Source of the DNA: an uncultured Rhodospirillaceae bacterium | GTDB taxonomy: Bacteria > Pseudomonadota > Alphaproteobacteria > CAAGCB01 > CAG-977 | Length of the DNA: 21,704 bases | Reading direction: 5' to 3' | NCBI GenBank assembly: GCA_900553035.1 | Contig: USCC01000029.1 | Span: forward strand, 1-21,704 | In this document: piece after piece, positions 15,135-21,704 of the stretch | Layout of the letters: each line of letters begins with the position of its first letter | Numbering within the stretch: the stretch's first letter is position 1 | Notes under the pieces: model-generated | What the model was told of the DNA's origin: nothing | The model's database searches: none | Seen by the model: only the letters and a program-made list of their open reading frames with translations | Position numbers and translations under genes: made by a program

Positions 15135-16364
15135 ATGGCAAAAGTAACACGTATTTTTTCAAGAGAATGGATTGAAGATTTTTTAAACAAGGAAACCACG
15201 AGCGGTTTGGTCATGATCGCGGCGATGTTCCTGGCGATCATTTGTGAAAACACAGGTCTGCAGTCCATGTTTCACCGCGCGATGGACGTGTCGGTCAGCG
15301 TCGGTATCGGCAGTTACCGTCTGGACGAACCGTTTGAATGGTGGGTCAAGGATGTTTTCATGGTTTTCTTCTTTCTGCAGGTCGGGCTGGAGCTGAAGCG
15401 TGAGATGCTGGAAGGATTCCTGTCGGATTTCAAGCAGGTTCTTCTGCCCTGTCTGGCGGCGATCGGCGGGATTTTGTGTCCGGCACTGATCTTCACGCTT
15501 ATTAATATGCAACATCCGGAATATTCCCGCGGTTGGGCCATCCCGACGGCGACGGATATCGCTTTCGCCCTGTGCGTCCTGACGCTGGTTGGCAAGAATA
15601 TCCCTTCGTCGGTCAAGGTTTTTCTGCTCGCAATTGCCATTTTTGACGACCTTGGGGCGATTCTCATTATTGCTCTTTTTTACAGTCAGGGGGTCGAGCT
15701 TCCCCTGATCGGATGGGCGATTGTTGCAACGGGCGCGCTTTATCTGGTCAACAAGATGCGCATCACGTACTTTCTGCCGTATCTGCTTCTGGGGATTGTC
15801 CTGTGGTTCTGCTTCCTGAAGGGCGGTATTCACACCACGATCGCAGGCGTTGTTGTCGCAATGGCCTATCCCATGCATGTGAGCGGAGAAAAGAAATCGC
15901 CGCTGAATTCGCTGATGAAGGTTCTGAAACCCTGGGTCGATTTCCTGATCCTGCCGATTTTCGCGTTTACCAGTTCGGGGATTTTCCTGCGCACGGTAAC
16001 GGTCGAAACGTTCCAGCACACGCTGACCATCGGCATCATCCTGGCGTTGTTCATAGGTAAACAGATCGGTATTTTCTCCGTGACCTACGCGATGCTGAAA
16101 CTGCGCATTGCCAAGATGCCTTCCATTGTGACATGGCGGGATCTGTACGGCGTTTCGGTCGTGGCGGGAATTGGTTTCACCATGAGCCTTTTCGTCGGCT
16201 TCCTGGCTTTGCCGGATCCCGTGATGCAGCAGGAAATCAAGGTCGGGGTCATCTGCGGTTCCATTCTGTCGGCTTTGTGGGGCGCGGTTATTTTCCATAC
16301 AGGCTCCAAAAACCGGGGGCATGCGGCTCAGATACAACCGCCGTCGGAACCTTCCGTCATGTAA
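15135..16364 (+). CDS. nhaA: NhaA-type sodium/proton antiporter
   Basis: Inner-membrane antiporter of about twelve helices that exchanges sodium for protons. The 409-aa sequence keeps the key residues of the family: PTATDIAFAL with D141 (E. coli D133), IFDDLGAI with the ion-binding pair D171 and D172 (E. coli D163 and D164), GIHTTIAGV near 231-239, and GKQIG with K309 (E. coli K300). GGGAAGG lies about 8 nt before the ATG. It has its own likely promoter and a strong terminator, so it can be a single transcription unit. Its place directly after the sodium-pumping decarboxylase operon suggests a shared sodium circuit. Length is slightly longer than in E. coli because of a hydrophilic C-terminal tail. 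Confidence 0.97.
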   Translation: MAKVTRIFSREWIEDFLNKETTSGLVMIAAMFLAIICENTGLQSMFHRAMDVSVSVGIGSYRLDEPFEWWVKDVFMVFFFLQVGLELKREMLEGFLSDFKQVLLPCLAAIGGILCPALIFTLINMQHPEYSRGWAIPTATDIAFALCVLTLVGKNIPSSVKVFLLAIAIFDDLGAILIIALFYSQGVELPLIGWAIVATGALYLVNKMRITYFLPYLLLGIVLWFCFLKGGIHTTIAGVVVAMAYPMHVSGEKKSPLNSLMKVLKPWVDFLILPIFAFTSSGIFLRTVTVETFQHTLTIGIILALFIGKQIGIFSVTYAMLKLRIAKMPSIVTWRDLYGVSVVAGIGFTMSLFVGFLALPDPVMQQEIKVGVICGSILSALWGAVIFHTGSKNRGHAAQIQPPSEPSVM

Positions 16365-16376
16365 GGCGGATACCGG

Positions 16377-16405
16377 AAAACGCCCCGTTCCCGCGGGGCG
16401 TTTTT
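16377..16405 (+). terminator. Rho-independent terminator of nhaA
   Basis: A perfect stem: AAAACGCCCCG (16377-16387) pairs with CGGGGCGTTTT (16394-16404) around the 6-nt loop TTCCCG, and a run of five T follows (16401-16405). It lies 13 bp after the nhaA stop. Confidence 0.93.
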
Positions 16406-16650
16406 ATAATCCGGAAAAGCATGCGGGTCGGGATTCCTGAAAATTTTGCCGCTTGTGCACACAGAGTGCTTTTAATCTCCTTTTTCAATCCGTCACATGC
16501 CGGGCAAAATGCCGCAAAGCCCGGAGAGGCATGAAGCCCGCCGGTTCACCGTGCGGATGATGCGATGAGGAATTTTTTGAAAGCATTCGGACTCCGGATA
16601 ACGAACAGCCCGGCCATCACATCGTATCCGCAAAAAAAGGGGGTCGGAAT
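16406..16650. other. intergenic stretch without recognised content
   Basis: I see no gene here. A 37-codon ATG frame from 16421 has no convincing ribosome binding site. An inverted repeat, CCGGGC (16500-16505) and GCCCGG (16519-16524), has no T-tract. Confidence 0.6.
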
Positions 16651-16679
16651 AAAAACGAAGCTTTTAAGCTCCGTTTTTT
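16651..16679 (-). terminator. terminator-like hairpin, better on the minus strand
   Basis: On the minus strand AAAACGGAGCTT pairs with AAGCTTCGTTTT, with one G-U wobble, followed by a run of T (complement of 16651-16655). On the plus strand the same site has an A-C mismatch. It would end transcription coming from the gene remnant and the DUF4921-type gene upstream on that strand. Confidence 0.6.
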
Positions 16680-17007
16680 AACCACAGAGGCGGAAATCCG
16701 TCCCTCCGTGAACGGCGGAATTTCGGATTCTTTGTCCGCGGCCTCCGGTTTGAAAACCACGGGACGCGGGTCGTCGTTGCAGTTGCATATGGCGCCCCTC
16801 GATTTGCGGAGCCCGTCGCCGTAATAAAACACGCCTTTCTCCGCGCCGTGAGCCAGAACGGAAACATACGGATAAATCGCTTTTCAGGCTTCGTCGCAGG
16901 AGCCGTCCGATTTCGCATAAGCGGCCGTAAAACACCTGTCCCGCCTTCAGCGTGGGGTCGGCGGTCAGACCTCTTGCACCATACGCTTCGGCCGGTTCTT
17001 TAGAAAG
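16680..17007 (-). pseudogene. remnant of a small protein gene, frameshift plus internal stop
   Basis: Between the DUF4921-type gene and the hairpin, protein-like sequence is split over two minus-strand frames. The first piece follows directly after the TAG at 17008 and reads AEAYGARGLTADPTLKAGQ. After a frame change near 16935 the text continues as CFTAAYAKSDGSCDEA, meets a TGA (16884-16886), and goes on as KAIYPYVSVLAHGAEKGVF, then contains ICNCNDDPRPVVFKP. The second frame runs on through the hairpin to 16617, which suggests a further lesion near the natural end. I cannot name the family; the cysteines hint at an exported or metal-binding protein. A sequencing error would not easily explain both a frameshift and a stop. 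Confidence 0.42.
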
Positions 17008-18405
17008 CTACATATCCATCGTTGACCCGCGGCCGCGGGCGGCAAACGGATTGGCAGAGGCAATCTGAAGCGCCGGATTGTACATCAGACAGTTCGGCGT
17101 GCAGTCGCATTCCGCCGCAATCTTAATGCCTTTGGCGATTTTGCCTTCCGTGCGCAGGGCGAACAGGTTCTGGACGATCCGGTCGCGCAGAGTCCAGGGA
17201 TCAATCGTGTTGACGAAGATCTTCGTCACCGCTTCAAACCCGGCGGGATTGCTGATGCGCCATTTGATCAGGATATGCCACGGCATGGCGACATCGATTG
17301 CGGGCGGGCGGTAATACCATTCCTCATTGCACGGAATTTCGCTGCCCATGGAAGCGTGGCAGGCGTGAACAATGTCCGACATACCGCGGATTTGTTCCGG
17401 AGTCTGGTTCCAAGGCTGATTTTTTTCGGCTTTGGAAAAAATGGCGAGCGTCGGATAGCGGTGTCCGAAGTCGGCAAAGGCGACGGCATGTTCGTTTTCC
17501 GCAAAGACCAGATTCTGGTATCCGGCGTAATTAACGGCGAAGTCATTGTATATGTTGGGGTTTTCGCGAGCCAGCTGGAACTCGTTTTCGTTGCTGGCGC
17601 TGATGCCGTCAATGGCGACCAGCTGTTTGTGCAGGTGATCAAAGGAGGCTCCCGCCTGATTCAGCCAGTTCTGGAACACGGTGACGTAGCGGACATAGCG
17701 GTTGTTGAGGTAAATATCCTTCAGGGCTGCGATCGTGAAATTCATGTACTGGTAATGCGTTTCGGGACTCATGCTGCCCGAGGAGGCCTTGGCATTGTCT
17801 TCGGTTGCGCCTTCGATATAGTGGCGTTTCCCGATGATCAGTTCATGGCCGCCGGCGAAAAAGCTGTTTGCCATTTTCAGCTTGCGTCCCGAAGACAGGC
17901 TGTCGATTTCCTCTCGGCTCATGCCCGACATTTTCAGCTTTGTCTGAATGACGTCCAGAACGTGTTCACGGCCCAGAGGGTCGGCCAGGTAAGCTTCCTT
18001 CCGTGCGGCGGCATGGTCACTCATGACATAGCCGTAGTTCTTTTCCCAGTAATCAAACGAAATGATTTCAAACAGATTCGGGATTCGGCGAAATTCGGCC
18101 GTTGTGTCAAACAGCTGGGAAGCATTGAGTTCTTTGAGGACTTTGTATTCATCGTCGGGCGTTTTCACCAGGCGCGCCTTTTCCGGCGGCGTTTTCAAAT
18201 AATTCGACGGGCAGAAATGACAGAAATCCTCTATTTCCTTTGTTTCGACCGCGGTCGGCGCAGGTTCGTCCGCCTTGTTCACATGCGGGCGTTTGCCCCG
18301 TCCGGGAACGGTCCAGACCTGTGTCCCTGTAAAGGGGTTGACCTGTTTGACGGTTCCGTCGGGCATTTTCTGCAGGAAATTCTGTTCGTAAGCGCTTTTA
18401 AGCAT
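17008..18405 (-). CDS. galactose-1-phosphate uridylyltransferase-like protein (DUF4921 type)
   Basis: A 465-aa cytoplasmic protein related to GalT of the HIT superfamily. GTVKQVNPFTGTQVWTVPGR at 17-36 and FCHFCPSNYLKTPPEK at 61-76 are patterns I associate with DUF4921; C62 and C65 could bind zinc as in GalT. The GASFDHLHKQLVAID segment (252-266) has H257 and H259 in the position of the GalT HxH active site, so nucleotidyl transfer to or from a sugar phosphate is likely. Classical GalT has HPHGQ, so substrate specificity may differ. AAAGGAA lies 5 nt before the ATG, and a TGGATA/TATAAA promoter candidate lies upstream. It is divergent from the glycogen synthase gene, which fits a role in hexose or storage-polysaccharide metabolism, but the actual substrate is unknown. 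Confidence 0.82.
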   Translation of the reverse strand: MLKSAYEQNFLQKMPDGTVKQVNPFTGTQVWTVPGRGKRPHVNKADEPAPTAVETKEIEDFCHFCPSNYLKTPPEKARLVKTPDDEYKVLKELNASQLFDTTAEFRRIPNLFEIISFDYWEKNYGYVMSDHAAARKEAYLADPLGREHVLDVIQTKLKMSGMSREEIDSLSSGRKLKMANSFFAGGHELIIGKRHYIEGATEDNAKASSGSMSPETHYQYMNFTIAALKDIYLNNRYVRYVTVFQNWLNQAGASFDHLHKQLVAIDGISASNENEFQLARENPNIYNDFAVNYAGYQNLVFAENEHAVAFADFGHRYPTLAIFSKAEKNQPWNQTPEQIRGMSDIVHACHASMGSEIPCNEEWYYRPPAIDVAMPWHILIKWRISNPAGFEAVTKIFVNTIDPWTLRDRIVQNLFALRTEGKIAKGIKIAAECDCTPNCLMYNPALQIASANPFAARGRGSTMDM

Positions 18406-18439
18406 GACGATTCCTTTGATGAAAACAAGATATGTTCCC

Positions 18440-18468
18440 TTTATACAATCATGTCCGAAAAATATCCA
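18440..18468 (-). promoter_or_regulatory. candidate promoter of the GalT-like gene
   Basis: On the minus strand TGGATA (18463-18468) and TATAAA (18440-18445) are spaced by 17 bp, about 35 bp before the start at 18405. Each hexamer is a reasonable match to the sigma-70 consensus. Confidence 0.42.
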
Positions 18469-18569
18469 GAATTTAGCGCTTTTCCCGTCGAAATATCCTG
18501 TCCGGCGCCTCCGGGAAAGCGGGATAAGCGTTTGATTCGTAAAATTAATGGCGTGAAAACGATAAAAGA

Positions 18570-18603
18570 TTGACGAAATCCCGCCAAAAGGTAATGCTAT
18601 AAG
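18570..18603 (+). promoter_or_regulatory. candidate promoter of the glycogen synthase gene
   Basis: TGCTATAAG (18595-18603) is an extended -10 element. TTGACG (18570-18575) lies 22 bp further up, too far for a standard -35, so the extended -10 would have to do most of the work. Transcription would start about 30 bp before the ATG at 18638. Confidence 0.35.
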
Positions 18604-18637
18604 ACAAATAAGAGTAAAGTCGGAGGCTTTAAATTAT

Positions 18638-19855
18638 ATGAAAGTAATGTTTGTGACGAATGAATATCCGCCGCATATTTACGGCGGCGCGGGCGTTCAT
18701 GTCGAATATCTGTCCCGGGAACTGGCCCGGTTGATGGAAGTCGAAGTCCGCAGTTTTCACGACCAGCATTTCAAGGAAGGGAATCTGACGGTCGACGGAA
18801 CCACTCCGGATGCCTCTCTGTTCAAGGGATGCCCGAAAGAGCTGGCTTCCCCGCTGAAAGCTTTTTACGACGGTCTGGTGTTTTCCGGTGAAGGCATTAC
18901 AGCCGATATTGCGCATTGCCATACGTGGTACGCCCATTTTGCCGGGATTCTGGCCAAGATGCTGTACGGTATTCCCCTGGTGATTACGGTGCATTCGCTT
19001 GAACCGTTGCGTCCGTGGAAGCGGGAACAGCTGGGCCGCGGCTACGATGTGTCGAGCTGGGTGGAAAAAACGGCTTTGGAAATGGCCGACGCCGTTATCG
19101 CCGTGTCTCAGAGCACAAAGGACGATGTGTTGCGTCTGTTCCCGAAGATTGATCCCGCGCGCGTGTCAATCATTTATAACGGAATTGACGTCAACCAGTA
19201 CAAGGAAGTCGAAGACCCTGCCGTCCTTCAGAAATACGGCATCCGCACCGACAAGCCGTACGTGCTGTTCGTCGGACGCATGACGCGCCAGAAAGGGTTG
19301 CTGTATCTCCTGAAGGCTGCGGCAAAGCTTGATACGGACGCTCAGCTGGTTCTGTGCGCCGGCGATGCTGACACGCCCGAAATGAAGGCCGAACTGGAAG
19401 GGCTGGTTGCTTCACTGAAACAGTCGCGTTCAGGGGTCGTCTGGATTCCCGAAATGCTGTCCCGTGAAGAGACGATTGCGCTGTATTCTCAGGCGGCCGT
19501 TTTCTGTTGCCCGTCGATTTACGAACCGTTCGGCATCATCAATCTGGAAGCCATGGCCTGCGGGACGCCCGTTGTTGCCAGCGCTGTCGGCGGAATCAGG
19601 GAAGTCGTCGTCAACGGCGAAACCGGATATCTGGTCGAACCGGATCTGTCTGACAAGCCGCCTCATGATCCGAAGGACGGCGACGCTTTTGCCGCCCGTC
19701 TGGCCGACGCGATCAACACGCTGATCCGTGATCCGTCTCTGGCAAGGAAAATGGGACAGGAAGGCCGCCGCCGTGTCGAGAAATATTTCAGCTGGCAGAG
19801 TATCGCTCTGCAGACAAAGGAGCTGTACCAGCGCCTGATTGACGCCGGGAAGTAA
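18638..19855 (+). CDS. glgA: glycogen synthase, GT4 (actinobacterial GlgA/GlgM) type
   Basis: A 405-aa GT-B fold glycosyltransferase that adds glucosyl units to a growing alpha-glucan or makes maltose-1-phosphate, using ADP- or UDP-glucose, in the cytoplasm. The N-terminal NEYPPHIYGGAGVHVEYLSR (8-27) is the glycine-rich acceptor/donor loop of glycogen synthases; FVGRMTRQKG (211-220) supplies the Arg and Lys that bind donor phosphates; EPFGIINLEAMACGTPVVAS (296-315) is the GT4 E-x7-E motif with E296 and E304. The length and text match the short Corynebacterium-type enzyme rather than the 480-aa GT5 GlgA of E. coli. GGAGG lies about 11 nt before the ATG. It is monocistronic and ends at a hairpin terminator. 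Whether glycogen or maltose-1-phosphate is the product cannot be decided here. Confidence 0.9.
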   Translation: MKVMFVTNEYPPHIYGGAGVHVEYLSRELARLMEVEVRSFHDQHFKEGNLTVDGTTPDASLFKGCPKELASPLKAFYDGLVFSGEGITADIAHCHTWYAHFAGILAKMLYGIPLVITVHSLEPLRPWKREQLGRGYDVSSWVEKTALEMADAVIAVSQSTKDDVLRLFPKIDPARVSIIYNGIDVNQYKEVEDPAVLQKYGIRTDKPYVLFVGRMTRQKGLLYLLKAAAKLDTDAQLVLCAGDADTPEMKAELEGLVASLKQSRSGVVWIPEMLSREETIALYSQAAVFCCPSIYEPFGIINLEAMACGTPVVASAVGGIREVVVNGETGYLVEPDLSDKPPHDPKDGDAFAARLADAINTLIRDPSLARKMGQEGRRRVEKYFSWQSIALQTKELYQRLIDAGK

Positions 19856-19875
19856 GCTTTATTCAGCGTTGACCG

Positions 19876-19911
19876 AAAACGGCGTTCTGAAAAAAAGGGA
19901 CGCCGTTTTTT
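19876..19911 (+). terminator. Rho-independent terminator of glgA, possibly bidirectional
   Basis: AAAACGGCGT (19876-19885) pairs perfectly with ACGCCGTTTT (19900-19909) around a 14-nt loop, followed by T residues to 19911. The A-rich left flank gives the minus strand a short T-run too. Confidence 0.88.
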
Positions 19912-19957
19912 ATTATTCCCGTGCCGTCCGAGTGTTTTGCGGCGAGGCGGACATGCT

Positions 19958-20146
19958 TCATGAAAAACAGGAAACCGGCCGTGGCAGCATGAGGCCGCCG
20001 ACCGAATCCGCACAGTCGACGGCCGGAGCGGGTGCGCCCGCCTCAATGCCGGAGACGTGTTCGACAAAACAACCGCCCGGCAGAAGCGCTCGGTCCGGAA
20101 AAACAGACATATTCAATTGCTCCCGGAAAGCCGATACCCGAATCAT
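19958..20146 (-). CDS. possible 62-aa hypothetical protein
   Basis: A short minus-strand frame whose ATG at 20146 is preceded by AAGGAAGG at normal distance. The text (PGGCFVEHVSGIEAGAPAPAV) has no low-complexity bias and its codon use resembles neighbouring genes by eye. The glgA terminator, read on the minus strand, lies just beyond its stop. I recognise no family, no signal peptide and no membrane segment. The frame may be a gene remnant or chance. Confidence 0.28.
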   Translation of the reverse strand: MIRVSAFREQLNMSVFPDRALLPGGCFVEHVSGIEAGAPAPAVDCADSVGGLMLPRPVSCFS

Positions 20147-20291
20147 GCGCCTTCCTTAAAAGAGGCAGGAGTCGTTTTTACAAAGGCGGAGCGGAAAATC
20201 TGAAACCGTTTCCGGCCGGCTCCGGACGAATCTGATTCGTTTTTTCCGTCCGTGCGAAAAAGCCCGTTCTGTGCGGTATTTCCTTTTTATT

Positions 20292-20355
20292 TTGACAGCG
20301 GATGAAAAATGTATAGGGTAGCGCGTTAACGCTTCATTAATCTTTTTCAAGATTA
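20292..20355. promoter_or_regulatory. cluster of symmetric sites upstream of nrdD, including a CtrA-like box
   Basis: A consensus -35 TTGACA (20292-20297) is followed by a poor -10 (TAGGGT, 20314-20319). Immediately downstream are the palindrome GCGTTAACGC (20323-20332), the box TTAACGCTTCATTAA (20326-20340), which exactly fits TTAA-N7-TTAA, and the perfect inverted repeat TAATCTTTTTCAAGATTA (20338-20355, 7-bp arms, 4-nt spacer). TTAA-N7-TTAA is the known CtrA recognition pattern in alphaproteobacteria. Such a motif can occur by chance in AT-rich DNA. Confidence 0.45.
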
Positions 20356-20443
20356 GAGTAGTTCTAATTTTACGGCTTTTCGGATAAAAATGACGGAGTT
20401 TCAAAGCGTTCCATCTGTCAATCTAAAAATTATTTTTTTTGGG

Positions 20444-20471
20444 TTGCTTATTCAAAACAGCCCCATATATT
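20444..20471 (+). promoter_or_regulatory. nrdD: likely nrdD promoter
   Basis: TTGCTT (20444-20449) and TATATT (20466-20471) are spaced by 16 bp. Transcription would start near 20478, leaving a leader of about 74 nt. The -35 hexamer equals that of the oad promoter candidate. An NrdR-like box covers the -10. Confidence 0.5.
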
Positions 20472-20508
20472 GTTGCTGATGCCGCAGAAAACACACCACC
20501 TGTTGTAT
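20460..20508. promoter_or_regulatory. candidate pair of NrdR boxes
   Basis: NrdR represses ribonucleotide reductase genes through paired boxes of about acaCwAtATaTwGtgt. Box 1 has the core CCATATATTG (20463-20472), nine of ten core positions. Box 2, ACACCACCTGTTGTAT (20493-20508), keeps the outer arms but has a poor centre. They are 33 bp apart, about three helical turns, and box 1 overlaps the -10. Box 2 is weak. Confidence 0.45.
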
Positions 20509-20551
20509 TGCGGCCATTTGGGAATTTTGTTAAAAAAACACGGAGTTATCA

Positions 20552-21704
20552 ATGTCGGAAAACACCCCGAAACTGGAAGTGGTCTCCAATGAAGAGGAAA
20601 ACGATCTTTCCCGGATCGTCAAGCGTGACGGGACACAGGTCGTTTTCAATTCGGAGCGAATCATGTCGGCAATCCGCCGCGCCGGCGAAGCAACCGGCGA
20701 ATTTGACGGTGAAGAGGCCTCTTTGCTGACCAACCAGGTGACAAAGGTTCTGCGCCACCGTTTTTCCAAGGGAGTCCTGCCGGCAATTGAACAGATTCAG
20801 GATGTCGTCGAACAGGTTCTGATTTCTGCCAACTATTACAAGACGGCGCGTGCCTATATCGTTTACCGTGAACAGCGGGGCAAGCTGCGCCAGGATCACA
20901 AGACGCTGGTTGATGTTGCCTCTTCCGTGAACGAATATCTGGAAAAGGCGGACTGGCGCGTCAATGCGAATGCGAATCAGGGGTATTCTCTGGGCGGCCT
21001 GATTTTAAATGTTTCGGGCAAAATCATCGCGAACTACTGGCTGAGCCATGTTTATCCTCAGGCGGCCGGGGAAGCCCACCGCAACGGCGATTTCCATATC
21101 CACGATCTGGACATGCTGTCCGGGTACTGCGCGGGCTGGTCGCTGCGCATGTTGCTGCAGGAAGGACTGAACGGCGTTCCGGGAAAGGTCGAATCCGGTG
21201 CGCCCCGTCATCTGGGAAGTGCTTTGGGGCAGATGGTCAACTTTCTGGGCACGCTCCAGAACGAATGGGCCGGTGCACAGGCGTTCAGCTCGGTCGATAC
21301 CTATCTGGCGCCGTTCATCCGCAAGGACGGCCTGACATACGAACGCGTCCGCCAGCATATCCAGGAGTTCATTTATAACCTGAACGTTCCGTCCCGCTGG
21401 GGAACGCAGACGCCCTTTACGAACCTGACGTTCGACTGGGTGTGCCCGGAAGACCTGAAGGAACAGATTCCGGTCATCGCCGGTGAGGAAATGGATTTCT
21501 GCTACGGCGATCTCCAGACGGAAATGGACATGATCAACCGTGCCTACATCGAAGTCATGACGCAGGGTGACGCCAAGGGTCGCCTGTTCACGTTCCCGAT
21601 CCCGACCTATAACATCACGCCGGATTTCCCGTGGGAAAGCGAAAACGCGGAAATTCTGTTTGAAATGACGGCGAAGTACGGCCTGCCGTATTTCCAGAAC
21701 TTCA
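20552..21704 (+). CDS. nrdD: anaerobic (class III) ribonucleoside-triphosphate reductase, 3' end outside the window
   Basis: Reduces ribonucleoside triphosphates to deoxy forms without oxygen, using a glycyl radical made by NrdG. The 384 visible residues start with an ATP-cone regulatory domain (about 21-110: VKRDGTQVVFNSERI and NYYKTARAYIVYR). The catalytic domain follows, with GYSLGGL (144-150), HIHDLD (182-187) and GYCAGW, whose C193 probably corresponds to the first active-site cysteine. NVPSRWGTQTPFTNLTFDW and FPIPTYNIT further on are also characteristic. The zinc-site cysteines and glycyl-radical loop would be at the C-terminus, beyond the window. CGGAG lies 6 nt before the ATG. The gene lacks a close upstream neighbour; nrdG would be expected downstream but cannot be seen. 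Confidence 0.96.
   Translation, partial: MSENTPKLEVVSNEEENDLSRIVKRDGTQVVFNSERIMSAIRRAGEATGEFDGEEASLLTNQVTKVLRHRFSKGVLPAIEQIQDVVEQVLISANYYKTARAYIVYREQRGKLRQDHKTLVDVASSVNEYLEKADWRVNANANQGYSLGGLILNVSGKIIANYWLSHVYPQAAGEAHRNGDFHIHDLDMLSGYCAGWSLRMLLQEGLNGVPGKVESGAPRHLGSALGQMVNFLGTLQNEWAGAQAFSSVDTYLAPFIRKDGLTYERVRQHIQEFIYNLNVPSRWGTQTPFTNLTFDWVCPEDLKEQIPVIAGEEMDFCYGDLQTEMDMINRAYIEVMTQGDAKGRLFTFPIPTYNITPDFPWESENAEILFEMTAKYGLPYFQNF

Noticed and set aside
16500..16524. Inverted repeat CCGGGC...GCCCGG as a terminator
   Set aside because: The loop is 13 nt and no T-tract follows; nhaA already has a strong terminator upstream of it.
16421..16534. 37-codon frame after the nhaA terminator
   Set aside because: No convincing ribosome binding site, no promoter and no recognisable features.
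17275..18573. 432-codon plus-strand frame opposite the GalT-like gene
   Set aside because: It is antisense to a gene with clear family motifs and shows no recognisable domain; long antisense frames are common at this codon usage.

Overview
The window reads as chromosomal DNA of a Gram-negative, fermentative, sodium-cycling anaerobe. A biotin-dependent sodium-pumping oxaloacetate decarboxylase (oadG-oadA-oadB), an NhaA sodium/proton antiporter and an oxygen-independent class III ribonucleotide reductase (nrdD, cut by the window end) support this. Exported proteins with ordinary signal sequences and a TTAA-N7-TTAA box of the CtrA type make an anaerobic, perhaps gut-associated, alphaproteobacterium my best guess. 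That placement is inference. No rRNA, tRNA, transposase, phage gene or CRISPR array was seen.

Layout. 1-211: no gene; a 55-bp sequence carrying a 14-bp palindrome occurs twice. 212-4717 (minus): an apparent operon of two unrecognised envelope proteins followed by an M3-family oligoendopeptidase. 4718-4802: divergent promoter region with a perfect 14-bp palindrome. 4803-7358 (plus): the DUF2157 / DUF4401 / GDYXXLXY membrane triad; the first gene is broken by an apparent one-base loss, most simply in a run of six G. 7359-7712: a 93-bp tandem repeat, two near-identical copies and one decayed partial copy. 7713-8333 (minus): thymidine kinase. 8514-15059 (plus): oadG-oadA-oadB followed, with start/stop overlaps, by two paralogous TPR-methyltransferases. 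15135-16364 (plus): nhaA, with its own likely promoter and a strong terminator. 16680-17007 (minus): remains of a small gene. 17008-18405 (minus): a galactose-1-phosphate-uridylyltransferase-like protein (DUF4921 type). 18638-19855 (plus): a GT4-type glycogen synthase with terminator. 19912-20551: mostly non-coding, with a possible 62-aa minus-strand ORF and a dense control region for nrdD. 20552-end (plus): nrdD.

How it works together. OadGAB would decarboxylate oxaloacetate and export sodium; NhaA next to it exchanges sodium and protons, so the two can form a sodium cycle. Thymidine kinase and NrdD feed DNA synthesis with deoxynucleotides without oxygen. The glycogen synthase and the GalT-like protein suggest reserve carbohydrate metabolism. 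The least explained parts are the two envelope proteins coupled to the peptidase, the tandem TPR-methyltransferases tied to the oad operon, the 93-bp repeat, and the nrdD promoter region, where CtrA-like and NrdR-like boxes lie together.
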